A stretch of DNA of 44,214 nt from Campylobacteraceae bacterium (GTDB lineage: Bacteria > Campylobacterota > Campylobacteria > Campylobacterales > Sulfurovaceae), in NCBI GenBank assembly GCA_027080995.1, contig JALWNT010000071.1, positions 1 through 44,214 on the forward strand. Direction: 5' to 3'. The notes beneath the pieces were generated by a model. The model searched no databases. It saw only the letters and a program-made list of their open reading frames with translations, and was not told the origin of the DNA. The position numbers were made by a program, and so were the translations under genes. Positions 23,183 through 33,104 of the stretch are shown one piece after another (the first letter of the stretch is position 1; each line of letters begins with the position of its first letter).

Positions 23183-23848
23183 CTATTTCACACCCTGATC
23201 GATGACTTGCAGTAGGTTGGAGCGCTTCATCTGCTCTTTGTTTTTGAAATCGGGCTTGAAGGTGTTGCCCACCAGCGGCTTCACGTTGGCCTGGGGGACG
23301 TGGCACTGCGTACAGTTGTAGCGGGCGGGGTTGAGCTTTTTGAGCTTCTTGAACTTCGCAATTTTAATATCCGTAGCGTTGGCGACCACTTTACCGTCTT
23401 TGACAATATCACCCTTTTTGTCCAGTTTCGTCGAGGGGCGGAAATCGGTGAAGTGCGACTCGGGGATCGGTGTCGCTCCGACCCCTTTGGCGACGTTGGG
23501 CATATGGCAGCCCAGACAGGCGTTGTTCTTGGCCGTGATGGGAACGAAGCCCTCGATGCTGTGGGGAATCAGCGGCGGTGCATTGACGTAGGAGCGCTCG
23601 AACCTCGGGGCCGCACCGGGTGCCGGACGGTTGTAAGTGACCGGAGGAGGCGTCGTCGCTTCACCAAGACCGCTTTTGCGATAGCCTAGATCCGCTTCCG
23701 TCACCACTTTTTTGGCACCGAGATCGTCTTTCTTGATCAATTGGGGGCTATTGACCCCTTTGTTGATGTTGATATATTCACCGCCCGCGAGCAGCACGAC
23801 GCTTGCCGCGACACTGCCCAGCAGAACCGTTTTCATCAGTTTTTTCAT
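23183..23848 (-). CDS. napB: Periplasmic nitrate reductase diheme subunit NapB
   Basis: Diheme c-type cytochrome passing electrons to NapA in the periplasm. It has 221 residues: signal peptide about 1-22 (SVVLLAGG), two heme sites CLGCH and CTQCH, and the NapB-type region RSYVNAPPLIPHSIEGFVPIT before the first heme and SRYNCTQCHVPQ-like NPARYNCTQCHVPQANVKPLVGN around the second, with further His residues for axial ligation. The start overlaps the napH stop by 4 bp (ATGA) after a GGAGG. Without a napC gene, electrons probably come through NapGH, as in Wolinella. Confidence 0.95.
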   Translation of the reverse strand: MKKLMKTVLLGSVAASVVLLAGGEYININKGVNSPQLIKKDDLGAKKVVTEADLGYRKSGLGEATTPPPVTYNRPAPGAAPRFERSYVNAPPLIPHSIEGFVPITAKNNACLGCHMPNVAKGVGATPIPESHFTDFRPSTKLDKKGDIVKDGKVVANATDIKIAKFKKLKKLNPARYNCTQCHVPQANVKPLVGNTFKPDFKNKEQMKRSNLLQVIDQGVK

Positions 23849-24669
23849 TCTTTTCCTCCCGTATTGGTTTCTAAAAAGTTTCGTAATTCAAAGCCCAGGG
23901 CATCGTCGTCACAGACGTCGACGCATCGGCCGCAGTTGGTGCATTCGCTCCGCGAGACGAATTCGCTGCGTTTGCCGATCATCCCCAGGACTTCCACCTC
24001 CGGACAGACCGTTTTGCATTTCATACAGAGCGTGCAGTTGTCGCTGTTGTGCCGGACCCGGATCAGGCTGTAACGGCCGATGATCGAGTGCACACCGCCC
24101 AGCGGGCAGACGTGCCCGCACCAGCCGTTCTTGACGACGAAAAGGTCGAAAAGAAAGATCGCGACGATCAAGCCCATTCCGGCTCCCATTCCAAAGACGA
24201 TTCCCCGGTTGAGGATCGTGATGGGGCTGACGACTTCGAAAGCCGCCAGGCCGACCAACGCCGAGACGATCAACGCCAAGACGATCATGTAGTAGCGGAT
24301 GTTGCGCGAGATCCAGACTTTGCGCTCGATCCGATCGATCAGCAGCTTGCGCCGCAGCCAGGCCGCCAGATCGGTGACGAGATTGACCGGGCAGACCCAG
24401 CTGCAAAACGCCCGACCGCCGATGATTCCGTAGAAAAGGACGATGATCAACGCCCCGATCAACGCGTTGGTTGCCACAACGGCTCCCGTCGCGAAGATCT
24501 GCAAAACGGCAAAGGGGTCGCTGAGCGGAATCTTTCCGAAGATCATCGAGGTCGACAGATCGCCCTGCAGCACCTTCCATCCGTACCAGTTCCCCATAAA
24601 ATAGAGAACGAGCAGTCCGATCTGAACCGTCCGGCGCAGAACGAGATATTTGACGTTGTGCCACTTCAT
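23845..24669 (-). CDS. napH: NapH membrane quinol dehydrogenase iron-sulfur subunit
   Basis: Integral membrane protein that, with NapG, oxidises menaquinol and feeds NapB/NapA. It has 274 residues with four hydrophobic helices (about 12-30, 58-85, 130-155, 160-185), the membrane-loop motifs CSWVCPVNLV and CGHVCPLGG (CxxxCP, proposed for quinol chemistry), and two C-terminal ferredoxin clusters CTLCMKCKTVCP and CTNCGRCVDVCDD on the cytoplasmic side. It starts 1 bp after the napG stop with GGAG upstream. Confidence 0.95.
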   Translation of the reverse strand: MKWHNVKYLVLRRTVQIGLLVLYFMGNWYGWKVLQGDLSTSMIFGKIPLSDPFAVLQIFATGAVVATNALIGALIIVLFYGIIGGRAFCSWVCPVNLVTDLAAWLRRKLLIDRIERKVWISRNIRYYMIVLALIVSALVGLAAFEVVSPITILNRGIVFGMGAGMGLIVAIFLFDLFVVKNGWCGHVCPLGGVHSIIGRYSLIRVRHNSDNCTLCMKCKTVCPEVEVLGMIGKRSEFVSRSECTNCGRCVDVCDDDALGFELRNFLETNTGGKE

Positions 24670-24670
24670 C

Positions 24671-25525
24671 TCAATACTCCACTCCCTTGTTCAGATAATC
24701 CATCGGATTTTCGGCGCTGCGCTTGTCATGCGTGGTGACGTCTTTGCCCACACGCTCTTTGACCCGCTGCTGATCTTTCTTGTCCCAGCCTTTGACGTAG
24801 TGGGCGCCGGGTTTGCCCAGAGCCACTTCGCGCGGCAGGACGAAAATCGCCGGCTTTTCGGTCACGCAGGCCTTTTCGCAGAGGCCGCATCCCGTGCAGG
24901 CATGCATATCGACCACCGGCTTGAGGAAGGCATGCTTGCCGGTCCGTTCGTTTTTGTCGTATTCGAGCCTCAGGGCTTTGTCCATCAGCGGACAGGCCCG
25001 GTAGCAGGCGTCACACTGCAGGCCCCAGAAGGCGATGCAGGAGTTGTCGTCCACCACGGCGATCCCCATATCCATCATCGTGTAATCCAGCTCCCCGGTT
25101 TTGGGGTTGGTCACTTTGGCGACATCGAGTGCCCCGGTCGGACAAGCGGTGACGCAGGGGATGTCGTCGCACATATAGCACGGGACTTCCCGGGGGATGA
25201 AAAACGGCGTCCCGATCGTGACGTCGTCCTGAGCCTTAGCCATTTTCAAAGTGCGGGGACGGGGTTTGCCCGTATCCCGGTCGATGTTGCTGGGACGATT
25301 GTAACAGGCCTCCGAACAGAGCCCGCACTTGATGCAGGTCTTCAGAAAGTCCGGCTCATCGAGTGCCGCGGGCGGGCGGAGGGTCAGCGGGGAGCTCTTG
25401 GCTTTCTCGGCGTAGCCGGCCCAGAGCAATCCTCCCATCACCCCCAATCCCGCCGTGTAAGCGAGATCCGTAAAGAATCGCCGCCTCGGGCTGATCGGGG
25501 TTTTCTTGGCCTTTTTGTCGTCCAC
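24671..25525 (-). CDS. napG: NapG periplasmic ferredoxin-type protein
   Basis: Periplasmic polyferredoxin of 284 residues partnering NapH. The N-terminus has a Tat-type signal (RRRFFTDLAYTAGLGVMGGLLWAG; twin Arg followed by Phe-Phe). Four [4Fe-4S] motifs are visible: CIKCGLCSEACY, CYMCDDIPCVTACP, CIAFWGLQCDACYRACP and CTGCGLCEKACV, the third with the spaced NapG/MauM pattern. The start is GTG after AAGGAAGGAT, 14 bp after the napA stop. It is second gene of the operon. Confidence 0.95.
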   Translation of the reverse strand: MDDKKAKKTPISPRRRFFTDLAYTAGLGVMGGLLWAGYAEKAKSSPLTLRPPAALDEPDFLKTCIKCGLCSEACYNRPSNIDRDTGKPRPRTLKMAKAQDDVTIGTPFFIPREVPCYMCDDIPCVTACPTGALDVAKVTNPKTGELDYTMMDMGIAVVDDNSCIAFWGLQCDACYRACPLMDKALRLEYDKNERTGKHAFLKPVVDMHACTGCGLCEKACVTEKPAIFVLPREVALGKPGAHYVKGWDKKDQQRVKERVGKDVTTHDKRSAENPMDYLNKGVEY

Positions 25526-25539
25526 GACTTATCCTTCCT

Positions 25540-28374
25540 TTAGGCTTTGTAGATCTTGACCGCACACTTCTTGTAGTCGGTCTGCTTGGACATCGGGCAG
25601 GTCGCATCGAGCGTGACCTTGTTGATGAGGACCCGCTCGTCGAACCAGGGCACAAAGACCAAGCCGCGGGGAGGCCGGTTCCGGCCGCGGGTTTCGACGC
25701 GGACTTTGACCTTGCCGCGGCGGGATTCGACGTAGACTAGGTCGCCGTTTTTGAGGCCGCGCTTCTTGGCGTCTTTGGGGTTCATATAGCAGAGCGCTTC
25801 GGGGACGGCCCGGAAGAGCTCGGGGACCCGCATCGTCATCGTACCGCTGTGCCAATGCTCCAGAACCCGTCCGGTACAGAGCCAAGTGTCGTACTCTTTG
25901 TCCGGCATTTCCGGGGGATCCATATAGGGCCGTGCGAAGATCTTCGCTTTGTTGGGCAGCGGAGTCTTCTTCTTGTTCTTGACCCCTTTGAGGTCTCCGT
26001 GGGGCAACGCTTTGGCCAGGGGCCCGTAGAAGGCGAAGTCTTTGAGGCCGGCCTCTTTGGCATGCTTGGCTGCGTAGGGGTCGTACTTGGTGTTGAAGCG
26101 CCAGAAGGTCTCCTTGCCGTTAACGACGGGCCACTTGAGTCCGCGAACCTTGTGGTAGGTGACGAAGTCGGCGAGGTCATGGCCGTGGCCGCGGCCGAAG
26201 CTCGCGTACTCTTCCCAGAGATACTGATGGAGCATGAAGCCGTAGCCCTTGAAGACTTTGCCGTCGCTGCCGACGACGTTGCGGCTGTCGCCCAGACATT
26301 CGCTGTTGTCGAAGCCCTTCTGGGGGAACTTGTTCAGATCGATGGGATACTTCTTCTTGGCCCGCTCGTTGGCGAAGAGAATTTCGAACATCGTCGTATC
26401 GGGCTTGTAACCCATCTTTTTCGCCTGCTTGCGAACGTCGGGCAGTTTCTTGCCGTTGCGCAGGGTATAAGGACCCCAAAGGTCGTTGACGGTGAAGCGC
26501 TTGGAGAGTTCGACCCACTGCCAAGTGTCGCTCATCGCGTTGCCGACGGGCAGGACCTGCTGACGCCAGTGCTGGGTGCGGCGCTCGGCGTTGCCGTAGG
26601 CGCCCCACTTCTCGTAGATCATCGCGCTGGGCAGTACCAGGTCGGAGACCATCGCGGAGATCCCGGGATAGCCGTCGGAGGTGACGATGAAGACATCCAT
26701 CTCCCTGGCGGCTTTGATCCAGTGGCGGGCGTTGGCGCTGTCCTGATAGGGATTGGCGACGTTGACCCAGGCGAACTTGACTACCCCGTCCTCGATGTCG
26801 CGGTGGATCTTCATAATGTGCTGGTTGCCCACCGGGTTCAGCGTCCCTTCGGGGATGTGCCAAATTTTCTCGGCGATTTTGCGGTGCTTGGGGTTTTTGA
26901 CCATCATATCCGCGGGCAGACGGTGGCAGAAGGTCCCGACTTCGCGCGCGGTACCGCAGGCCGAAGGCTGACCGGTCAGCGAATAGGCGCCGTTACCGGG
27001 TTTGGCCTGCTTGTTGAGCAGGAAGTGGACGTTGTAGCTGAGGGTGTTGTCCCAGCTTCCGCGGGTGTGCTGGTTCATCCCCATCGTCCAGAAGGAGACG
27101 ACCTTGCGATCTTTTTCGATGTAGAGATCGGCCAGCATTTTCAGCTTTTTCTTGAAGCTCTCCAGGCTCTCGTCGGGATCACCCTTGGCAAGCTTGGCGA
27201 CGTAGTCGAGAGTGAAGGGCTCCAGAGATTTCTTGTACTCTTCAAAGCTGATCATCCAGTGCTTGAGGGTTCCCGGAGTGTTTTTCATCTCGTCGCCGGC
27301 TTTGTAGCCGTAGGGCTCCAGCGCAGGACCTTCGAGGTCGGAGACCTTCTTGGCCATCTCTTTCCGGATGATCTCCATCTCTTTGGCGCTGTACTTTCCG
27401 GCGGAACCGTCGGGGCGCACCGGCGTCAGGGATTTCTCCCCTTTGCGGCGCATACCGTAGCCGATGTTGACAGGCCCGACGGTAAAGACGATGTGCTGCT
27501 TGACAAAATCCCAGTCGATCGCCTCGGGATGGTTGTAGACGATCTCTCGAGCAACATAGTTCCAGAGCGCGACGTCAGTCTGCGGACGGAAGATGATGTT
27601 GAAATCACTCAGGTCGCAACTGCGGTGGGTATAGGTCTGGATGTTGACGACTTTGACCCGCTCGGGATCGGAGAGTTTGCGGTCGGAGACCCGCGACCAG
27701 AGGATGGGGTGCATCTCGGCCATGTTGGATCCCCAGCTGATGATCGTGTCGGTCAGCTCGATGTCGTCGTAGCATCCGCTCGGCTCGTCGATCCCGAAGG
27801 TCTGGTAGAAGCCGACGACCGCCGACGCCATACAGTGGCGGGCGTTGGGGTCGATGGCGTTGGAGCGGAAGCCCGCTTTCATCATTTTCTGAGCGGCGTA
27901 GCCCTCCATAATGGTGTACTGCCCCGAACCGAAGACCGCGACCCCCTCGGGGCCGCTCTCCTTGAGGGCTTTGCGGATATGTTTTTCCATTTCGTCGAAG
28001 GCGCGCTTCCAACTGACGGGGCGGAATTTGCCCTGCTTGTCGAATTCACCCTTCTCGTTCATACGCAGCAGAGGAGTCTTCAGACGGTCGGCTCCGTACA
28101 TGATCTTGGCGGTGAAGTATCCTTTGATACAGTTCAGGCCGCGGTTGACCGGAGCGGCAGGGTCGCCTTTGACGGCGACGATCTTGCCGCCCTTGGTCGC
28201 AACCATGATTCCGCAGCCGGTACCGCAGAAGCGGCAGACGGCCTTGTCCCAGCGCCAGCCGGATTCACCCTTGGCGGCAGCGGCCTGGACATCGGAGGGG
28301 ACCGAAATGCCCACGGCACTGGCAGCAGCGGCAGCGGCCGAACTCTTCAAAAAGTCTCGTCGATTCATTCCCAT
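25540..28374 (-). CDS. napA: Periplasmic nitrate reductase catalytic subunit NapA
   Basis: Molybdenum bis-MGD enzyme reducing nitrate to nitrite in the periplasm. It has 944 residues, typical of the longer epsilonproteobacterial type. Tat signal [18 protein letters not shown] at the start; [4Fe-4S] site [12 protein letters not shown]...NRGLNCIKG near residues 47-82; Mo ligand Cys in [13 protein letters not shown] near 180; molybdopterin-binding C-terminal domain with [15 protein letters not shown]. It is first in napA-G-H-B-F-x-L-D. The start is the ATG spaced 5 nt from a perfect AGGAGG; an ATG two codons later also fits. An FNR-like promoter lies directly upstream. Confidence 0.97.
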   Translation of the reverse strand: MGMNRRDFLKSSAAAAAASAVGISVPSDVQAAAAKGESGWRWDKAVCRFCGTGCGIMVATKGGKIVAVKGDPAAPVNRGLNCIKGYFTAKIMYGADRLKTPLLRMNEKGEFDKQGKFRPVSWKRAFDEMEKHIRKALKESGPEGVAVFGSGQYTIMEGYAAQKMMKAGFRSNAIDPNARHCMASAVVGFYQTFGIDEPSGCYDDIELTDTIISWGSNMAEMHPILWSRVSDRKLSDPERVKVVNIQTYTHRSCDLSDFNIIFRPQTDVALWNYVAREIVYNHPEAIDWDFVKQHIVFTVGPVNIGYGMRRKGEKSLTPVRPDGSAGKYSAKEMEIIRKEMAKKVSDLEGPALEPYGYKAGDEMKNTPGTLKHWMISFEEYKKSLEPFTLDYVAKLAKGDPDESLESFKKKLKMLADLYIEKDRKVVSFWTMGMNQHTRGSWDNTLSYNVHFLLNKQAKPGNGAYSLTGQPSACGTAREVGTFCHRLPADMMVKNPKHRKIAEKIWHIPEGTLNPVGNQHIMKIHRDIEDGVVKFAWVNVANPYQDSANARHWIKAAREMDVFIVTSDGYPGISAMVSDLVLPSAMIYEKWGAYGNAERRTQHWRQQVLPVGNAMSDTWQWVELSKRFTVNDLWGPYTLRNGKKLPDVRKQAKKMGYKPDTTMFEILFANERAKKKYPIDLNKFPQKGFDNSECLGDSRNVVGSDGKVFKGYGFMLHQYLWEEYASFGRGHGHDLADFVTYHKVRGLKWPVVNGKETFWRFNTKYDPYAAKHAKEAGLKDFAFYGPLAKALPHGDLKGVKNKKKTPLPNKAKIFARPYMDPPEMPDKEYDTWLCTGRVLEHWHSGTMTMRVPELFRAVPEALCYMNPKDAKKRGLKNGDLVYVESRRGKVKVRVETRGRNRPPRGLVFVPWFDERVLINKVTLDATCPMSKQTDYKKCAVKIYKA

Positions 28375-28406
28375 TATAACCTCCTGTATGTTTACGGGAT
28401 GGCTAC

Positions 28407-28448
28407 ATTTTATCGCGTTGATGATTTTGAAAAGTTGACGGCAATCAA
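28407..28448 (-). promoter_or_regulatory. FNR-like site and -10 box of the nap operon
   Basis: TTGAT-TGCC-GTCAA on the minus strand (28435-28448; 9 of 10 bases of TTGAT-N4-ATCAA) and TAAAAT at 28407-28412. Centres are 32 bp apart, the spacing of class II FNR-type activation. The transcript would start near 28400, with a leader of about 26 nt that contains the AGGAGG. Confidence 0.75.
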
Positions 28449-28470
28449 GCTTTGAAAATCGAAAGAGTTT

Positions 28471-29550
28471 TCACTCTTTTTCGTATCCGTAATTCACAAT
28501 CTTACCACTCAACGATTTGAGAAACGCCACGGTATCGTTGATTTCTGAGGGGGTGAACTCCCGGCCCAGCTGATATTTGCTCATGATTCGCACCGCTTCG
28601 TGCAGGTCCTTGACGGCTCCGTTGTGGAAATAGGGAGCGGTTCGCGCAATGTTTCTCAGCACCGGTACCCGGAAGAAATCATGCCCGTCCCGGCCGTGGA
28701 AATCTCCGACGTTGTCGAAGGGGAATTCACTGCGCTTCCAGTAAAACTTCGGAAAGAGCGAAAAGCCCAGATAGTCGTCCCAGTAACGCCGCAGGGGAAA
28801 ACGTTTGACAAACTGCCCGCCGACGCTGGTGCCCGCGTGGCATCCCGCGCAACCCCGCTCCAGAAAAAGTGTCATTCCGCGCTTCTGGGAAGCAGAGAGC
28901 GCCGTATCGTTCCCCTCGAGAAAAGCGTCGAAAGCCCCTCGGGTCAGCAGCGTCCGCTCGTAGGCGCCGATGGCACGGCGGATGTTTGCAAACGTGATGT
29001 TGTTTTCTCCGAAAACCTGCCCGAAAGCCTCCCGATAACTCCGATCGCTACGCAGACGCTGCACCGCCTCCGGTGGGGTGAGATTCATCTCGAAGTGGGC
29101 CTGGATCGGCCCGCCGGCTTGCTCCTCCACCGTGTGGACCCTCCCATCCCAGAACTCGAACTTCTCCAACGCCGCGTTTAGAACCGTAGGGGAGTTGAGA
29201 TGATGAGGGTTGAGCCTGCCTTTGTAGCCGACGGCGGCGGGGCGGTTGTCGTCTCCCCCCTCCTCCAGGATATGGCAGCTCGCGCAGCTGACCGTCCGGT
29301 CACGGGAGAGGATCGGATCGTAAAAGAGCCGCTTGCCCAACGCTATCTTTTCAGGGATGAGAGGGTTGTCGGCAGTGTCGACAAGGCGCAAAAGCCCCTC
29401 GCGCGTGCGGGGAACCGGATGGAGATTGTGTCCGGCGGCCTCCTGGCGCAACTGCGTCGCGTTCAGCTCCCGGTCGGGAGAGGTCGGCACGGCATAGGGC
29501 AGCAGCAGGATACCTGCAAATACCAGCATCGTGATCAACAAGGGACGCAT
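28471..29550 (-). CDS. Diheme cytochrome c peroxidase-family protein
   Basis: Periplasmic peroxidase reducing hydrogen peroxide with electrons from c-type cytochromes. It has 359 residues: N-terminal hydrophobic signal/anchor (about 4-20), heme sites CASCH near 90 (with CASCHILEEGGDDNRPAAVGYKG-like context) and CAGCH near 235, and the conserved NSPTVLNAAL and VPVLRNIARTAPYFHNGAVKDL motifs that place the second-heme pocket. Start ATG after AAGGAG. It stands alone 97 bp upstream of napA and may protect the denitrifying cell from peroxide. MauG-like functions share this fold but the motifs here fit the peroxidase group. Confidence 0.9.
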   Translation of the reverse strand: MRPLLITMLVFAGILLLPYAVPTSPDRELNATQLRQEAAGHNLHPVPRTREGLLRLVDTADNPLIPEKIALGKRLFYDPILSRDRTVSCASCHILEEGGDDNRPAAVGYKGRLNPHHLNSPTVLNAALEKFEFWDGRVHTVEEQAGGPIQAHFEMNLTPPEAVQRLRSDRSYREAFGQVFGENNITFANIRRAIGAYERTLLTRGAFDAFLEGNDTALSASQKRGMTLFLERGCAGCHAGTSVGGQFVKRFPLRRYWDDYLGFSLFPKFYWKRSEFPFDNVGDFHGRDGHDFFRVPVLRNIARTAPYFHNGAVKDLHEAVRIMSKYQLGREFTPSEINDTVAFLKSLSGKIVNYGYEKE

Positions 29551-29689
29551 ACGAAGCTCCTTTCGGGTACACGGGGTTTTTCATCCGATGCACCGCTTGT
29601 ATATTTTCATTATAGAAAAGGTTGTAGCTTCCTGACAATGCTTTTTAGGCAGGATCGGGATTATTTCCCGTCACGAAAAGGATTTTTTA

Positions 29690-30598
29690 TTAAAGATTTT
29701 TGGGATAGATACCGTACCGGCGGAAAAAGAGGCGGGCGAAGTATCCCTGATGCCGGAAACCGACCCGGCGGGCCGCCTCGCCGACGGAGCAGCCGCCCTC
29801 ACGCAGAAGGCGATTGGCCGTCTCCAGACGGCGCTGTGTTATGAACTCCCGAATCGTCATCCCGAAACGGCGTTTGAAAGCCCGTTTGAGAAAAAAGTCG
29901 TTGCTTCCGCAGCTTCGGGCCAATTCGGGAATCGTCGGAGGATCCGCGAAGCGGCGCATCAAAAGCTCTCGAGCTCGGTCCGTAACCCGCAACTCCTCGG
30001 GGCTGAGCGATACGTCCGGATCCTCCCACTCCTGCAGATCCAACCGGTGCAAGAGCAGTTCCACCACCCGATGTTCCGTCGCCAGGCGGCTGAGCTTCGT
30101 CCGCCGACTCGCTTGCCGGATACGCTCGAGCAGATAATCCCCCAAGGCATCCAAAGGTTGAGCGGGCATCGTCTCGAGGCCTATCACTTTTTCCAATCGG
30201 CGACAGATGCGATCCAGCGGATCGTCCCTCTCCTGACGATAACGCTCCAGATAAAAGTCCGCCGCCAAGATAAAAATAATCTCAGCAGGCCCCATCAGCG
30301 GTGCGATCCGTACCTCTCCGGGGCCCACAGGTACCATTCCTCCCTCTGCATCACGCAAAAGCACCGTCTCTCCCCCGGCCTCAAAAGACAACCGCCCCTG
30401 CCGCACCAGAGGCAAAAGCAGCATCCGATCCCAATTTTCGAATGTAGCCCCCGGATAGCTTGCCCCCTCTTCGACCTGCAGTTCCATCAAAATCAAGCCG
30501 TTGGAGACATCGAGTCTGCGCAGTCGCACTCCCGCCTTCAATTCCCGTTCCGTGACGATGCAGCGGCGATCTCCGGCATTGAAAAAGAGACTCTTCAT
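29690..30598 (-). CDS. AraC-family transcriptional regulator
   Basis: 302-residue regulator with a cupin-like N-terminal domain (to about residue 120) and a C-terminal double helix-turn-helix (about 205-300): IPELARSCGSNDFFLKRAFKRRFGMTIREFITQRRLETANRLLREGG and VGEAARRVGFRHQGYFARLFFRRYGIYPKN. The effector is unknown. Its ATG overlaps the stop of the SDR gene upstream (4 bp), so both are one transcription unit and the regulator probably controls that unit. The intergenic stretch after it (29551-29689) shows no further gene. Confidence 0.9.
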   Translation of the reverse strand: MKSLFFNAGDRRCIVTERELKAGVRLRRLDVSNGLILMELQVEEGASYPGATFENWDRMLLLPLVRQGRLSFEAGGETVLLRDAEGGMVPVGPGEVRIAPLMGPAEIIFILAADFYLERYRQERDDPLDRICRRLEKVIGLETMPAQPLDALGDYLLERIRQASRRTKLSRLATEHRVVELLLHRLDLQEWEDPDVSLSPEELRVTDRARELLMRRFADPPTIPELARSCGSNDFFLKRAFKRRFGMTIREFITQRRLETANRLLREGGCSVGEAARRVGFRHQGYFARLFFRRYGIYPKNL

Positions 30599-31446
30599 TC
30601 CGGCTCGATCCCGTAAAACTCCATCACCCGGCGTTCATACTCTTTGTCGCTCAATTCCCGGCGCATAGTCAAGAATCTGCTTGCCATCTCCCCCACGGGG
30701 ATTCGCACCGGTGCGTCGGGATCTTTCAGGATTTTCAAAATCGCTTCGGCGACCAATCGGGGATCATCTCCTTCGTTGATCTGCCGCAGCACCTTGGGAG
30801 CCAGACGGCGACTCAAGCTCCGATAGGGGGAATCCTCGCTCTCGATCCCCGCATTGATTTGCAAATTGCTTCGGGCGAACTGGGTACTGAAAAATCCCGG
30901 CATCACCGAATGGACCCGAATCCCGAAAGGAGCCAACTCCAGGCGAAGAGAGTCGGTGATTCCCTCTACTGCATATTTGCTGGCGTTGTAGAAACTCAAC
31001 AGCGGCAACCCCACCCGCCCCAAAAAGGAGCTGATATTGATGATTACTCCGCTGCGTCGGCGCCGCATAGCGGGCAACACGGCCCGAGTCACTCGCACCA
31101 AGCCAAAGAGATTGATGTCGAACTGTTCGAGCATTTCGGCCTCTTCCACCTCTTCGAGGGTCGCGACCAGACCGTAACCGGCGTTGTTGATCACGATGTC
31201 GATCCGACCGTAAAGCTCCCAAATCTCCCCTACCGCTTTGTCCACCGACTTGCGCTCTTTGAGATCGACACCGAAAACGTCGATGCGATCCTGCCACCGT
31301 CCTCCCAGCAAGTCGCTACACAAGAGCTCAGGAGATCGACTCAGCACGCAGAGGCGATACCCCTCCTCGGCCAAACGGGTCATCATCTCGAATCCCATTC
31401 CCGTCGAAGCTCCGGTGAGCAAAACGACCTTCTTGTCACTCGTCAC
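30595..31446 (-). CDS. Short-chain dehydrogenase/reductase
   Basis: NAD(P)-dependent oxidoreductase of 283 residues. The classical SDR pattern is complete: TGASTGMG nucleotide motif near residue 11, NNAG near 86, catalytic Ser in NISSFLGRVG near 138 and Tyr-x3-Lys in YNASKYAVEG near 152. The substrate cannot be deduced. The start is GTG after GAGGAT. It is cotranscribed with the AraC-type regulator downstream, a pairing common for inducible detoxification or lipid-modification enzymes, which is only an inference. Confidence 0.88.
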   Translation of the reverse strand: MTSDKKVVLLTGASTGMGFEMMTRLAEEGYRLCVLSRSPELLCSDLLGGRWQDRIDVFGVDLKERKSVDKAVGEIWELYGRIDIVINNAGYGLVATLEEVEEAEMLEQFDINLFGLVRVTRAVLPAMRRRRSGVIINISSFLGRVGLPLLSFYNASKYAVEGITDSLRLELAPFGIRVHSVMPGFFSTQFARSNLQINAGIESEDSPYRSLSRRLAPKVLRQINEGDDPRLVAEAILKILKDPDAPVRIPVGEMASRFLTMRRELSDKEYERRVMEFYGIEPE

Positions 31447-31469
31447 GATTCGATCCTCTTTTTTCTATC

Positions 31470-31901
31470 CTACCGAGAAAGAGACGAGGGAGTCTTGACG
31501 AGAAACAAGCGCCGCCAAAGCTCCTCCAACGCCTTGGGGTCCGAGGCCGAGGGACCGGTCAGAGATGGAGCGAGAGGGACTTCCCGGACCGGATCCATAA
31601 AGAAGAGTGCCGGCAAAACCGGTGAGTAGTATAGTTCGATGGGATAACGGCTCCGGGATTTCGCCGCCAGGATCACGGGCACGAAAGCCTTGAAGAGCCG
31701 TTGCTCCAAGGCGGGATTTTTCCTCAAAGTTTGCAAAAGCGGCGCTTTGCGAAGATCTTGGGGGGCTACGAGATAGACCGCTAATGCTTTCCGCTCCTGC
31801 AGGGCGGCTTCGCGTGCTCTGCGATAGTCTCCATACCAACGCTCCCCCGCCGACGCTCCCAGGAAACAGATGATCCAGAGTGTCAGCAGCCGAATCCACA
31901 T
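31470..31901 (-). CDS. Exported thioredoxin-like-fold protein lacking the active-site cysteines
   Basis: 143-residue protein beginning at MWIRLLTLWIICFLGASAGE, a clear signal peptide. The rest (ERKALAVYLVAPQDLRKAPLLQTLRKNPALEQRLF, KAFVPVILAAKSRSRYPIELYYSPVLPALFFMDP) has the strand-helix pattern and a cis-Pro-like position of a thioredoxin fold, but there is no CxxC. It starts in a TGATG overlap with the pentaheme cytochrome stop, so it is co-translated and probably serves that cytochrome. The assignment to thioredoxin-like folds is tentative. Confidence 0.6.
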   Translation of the reverse strand: MWIRLLTLWIICFLGASAGERWYGDYRRAREAALQERKALAVYLVAPQDLRKAPLLQTLRKNPALEQRLFKAFVPVILAAKSRSRYPIELYYSPVLPALFFMDPVREVPLAPSLTGPSASDPKALEELWRRLFLVKTPSSLSR

Positions 31902-33007
31902 CAGGGTAGCGTGACCCGAAGGCTCTTGATCTTCATCGGCGTCGTAAAACGGCGATCGTTCAGGTGGATCGCCTTTTCGCATTCGGCTTTGGCCAGGCGG
32001 GCCCAGAGGGTCGCCTCCACCGTGTCGCCCTTGCGCAGGCTCGGGATGCGGTAGTGCAGTACCCGGCGCTCTTTGCCGGCAAGATTGTTCACCTGTTCGG
32101 AAGTAGCGGGTGTGGGGATGACGATGGGATGGCCGTCTCGGAAAAAGCGGTAGACGAAGTAGGCTTTGGGATCCTCGGAGGGATTCTTTCGATAGTTGCG
32201 CCAGATCGTTTTGCCGTCGCGCAGCACCCGGATCTCGAGATATTTGGCCCGCGCGGGCTGGATGATCATCGGATGGGGCATTTTGTTGACGAGAGTGACA
32301 TCGATACCGTCCCCGCTGCGGGCGACTCGGATCTCATATCCCGTCGCTCGGAATTTGGCGTCACGAATACCGGGAAAGCGGTGGCTATGGTGCTCGCTTC
32401 GATTTCGAGTGTTACGTTTCTCCGGGCCTCCTTGGACCTTGGGCATATGACAGCGTACGCAGCCGCGGCTCGTATCCGTAGGCCCCATCGCCCGAAAGAT
32501 GGTGACATTATGGTCATTAACTTTATGGCTGTGGCATCCCATACAGACGTTGTCGATATAGATCGGGCTTTTGAGCGACGAGTGCTTGTCGCTGTCGTCG
32601 GGGTTGAAGAGTGATCCGAAAAGCGAAGGCTTGTACCCCTCGGCCTGGCGAGCAGGAAGGTTGAGATTCAAATCGTGAGCTTTTTTGACGTAGGCGATCG
32701 TGTGGCAAAAGAAGCAGGAGACACCGTCACGCTCACGCACATCGCGGGGATCGGGACGCTCCCGGCCCGAAACCAATGCGGAGATATCCGCAGCCGCCGG
32801 CATATGGCAGGGGGCGCAGGCATAAGTTTTCGGATCGGAAGCGTTGGCGACTTTGCGGTGCAGTTCGTCGGTAAAATAGCTCAGATGATGGGCCGAGTGT
32901 TCGTATTCGTTGTAGATCGCCTCGTGGCACTCTTTGCACTTTTTGTTGCTGAGATAGTCCGAAGCGTGCAGAGAAAAAAAGATAAAAATCAGAAGAAGAA
33001 AGCGCAT
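31901..33007 (-). CDS. Pentaheme c-type cytochrome
   Basis: Periplasmic cytochrome of 368 residues: signal peptide (1-16), then five CxxCH sites in the first 200 residues (CKECH, CAPCH, CFFCH, CMGCH, CVRCH) and many extra His for bis-His ligation, followed by a 150-residue C-terminal beta-rich domain without heme. The CKECHEAIYNEYEHSAHH start recalls the cytochrome c554/multiheme family found in nitrogen-cycle organisms. It lies 97 bp downstream of nirS on the same strand. Electron transfer to NirS, or oxidised-nitrogen chemistry of its own, are both possible. The gap upstream contains two small hairpins but no T-tract. Confidence 0.82.
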   Translation of the reverse strand: MRFLLLIFIFFSLHASDYLSNKKCKECHEAIYNEYEHSAHHLSYFTDELHRKVANASDPKTYACAPCHMPAAADISALVSGRERPDPRDVRERDGVSCFFCHTIAYVKKAHDLNLNLPARQAEGYKPSLFGSLFNPDDSDKHSSLKSPIYIDNVCMGCHSHKVNDHNVTIFRAMGPTDTSRGCVRCHMPKVQGGPEKRNTRNRSEHHSHRFPGIRDAKFRATGYEIRVARSGDGIDVTLVNKMPHPMIIQPARAKYLEIRVLRDGKTIWRNYRKNPSEDPKAYFVYRFFRDGHPIVIPTPATSEQVNNLAGKERRVLHYRIPSLRKGDTVEATLWARLAKAECEKAIHLNDRRFTTPMKIKSLRVTLP

Positions 33008-33104
33008 ATCGGCTCCGATGCTTTATCGAAATTTTGTAAGAGTCTAAGAGAAAAGTTCGAGGAAGCACCCTCCCGCAGGAGAGAGCCGCAAAAGCGGACT
33101 CGGA

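Noticed and set aside
25849-28455. An 868-codon open frame on the plus strand opposite napA
   Set aside because: It mirrors napA in a GC-rich gene; it has no recognisable domains or ribosome binding site, and napA is certain.
33008-33104. Rho-independent terminator between nirS and the pentaheme cytochrome
   Set aside because: Two small GC-rich hairpins exist but no T-tract follows, so read-through from nirS is as likely.
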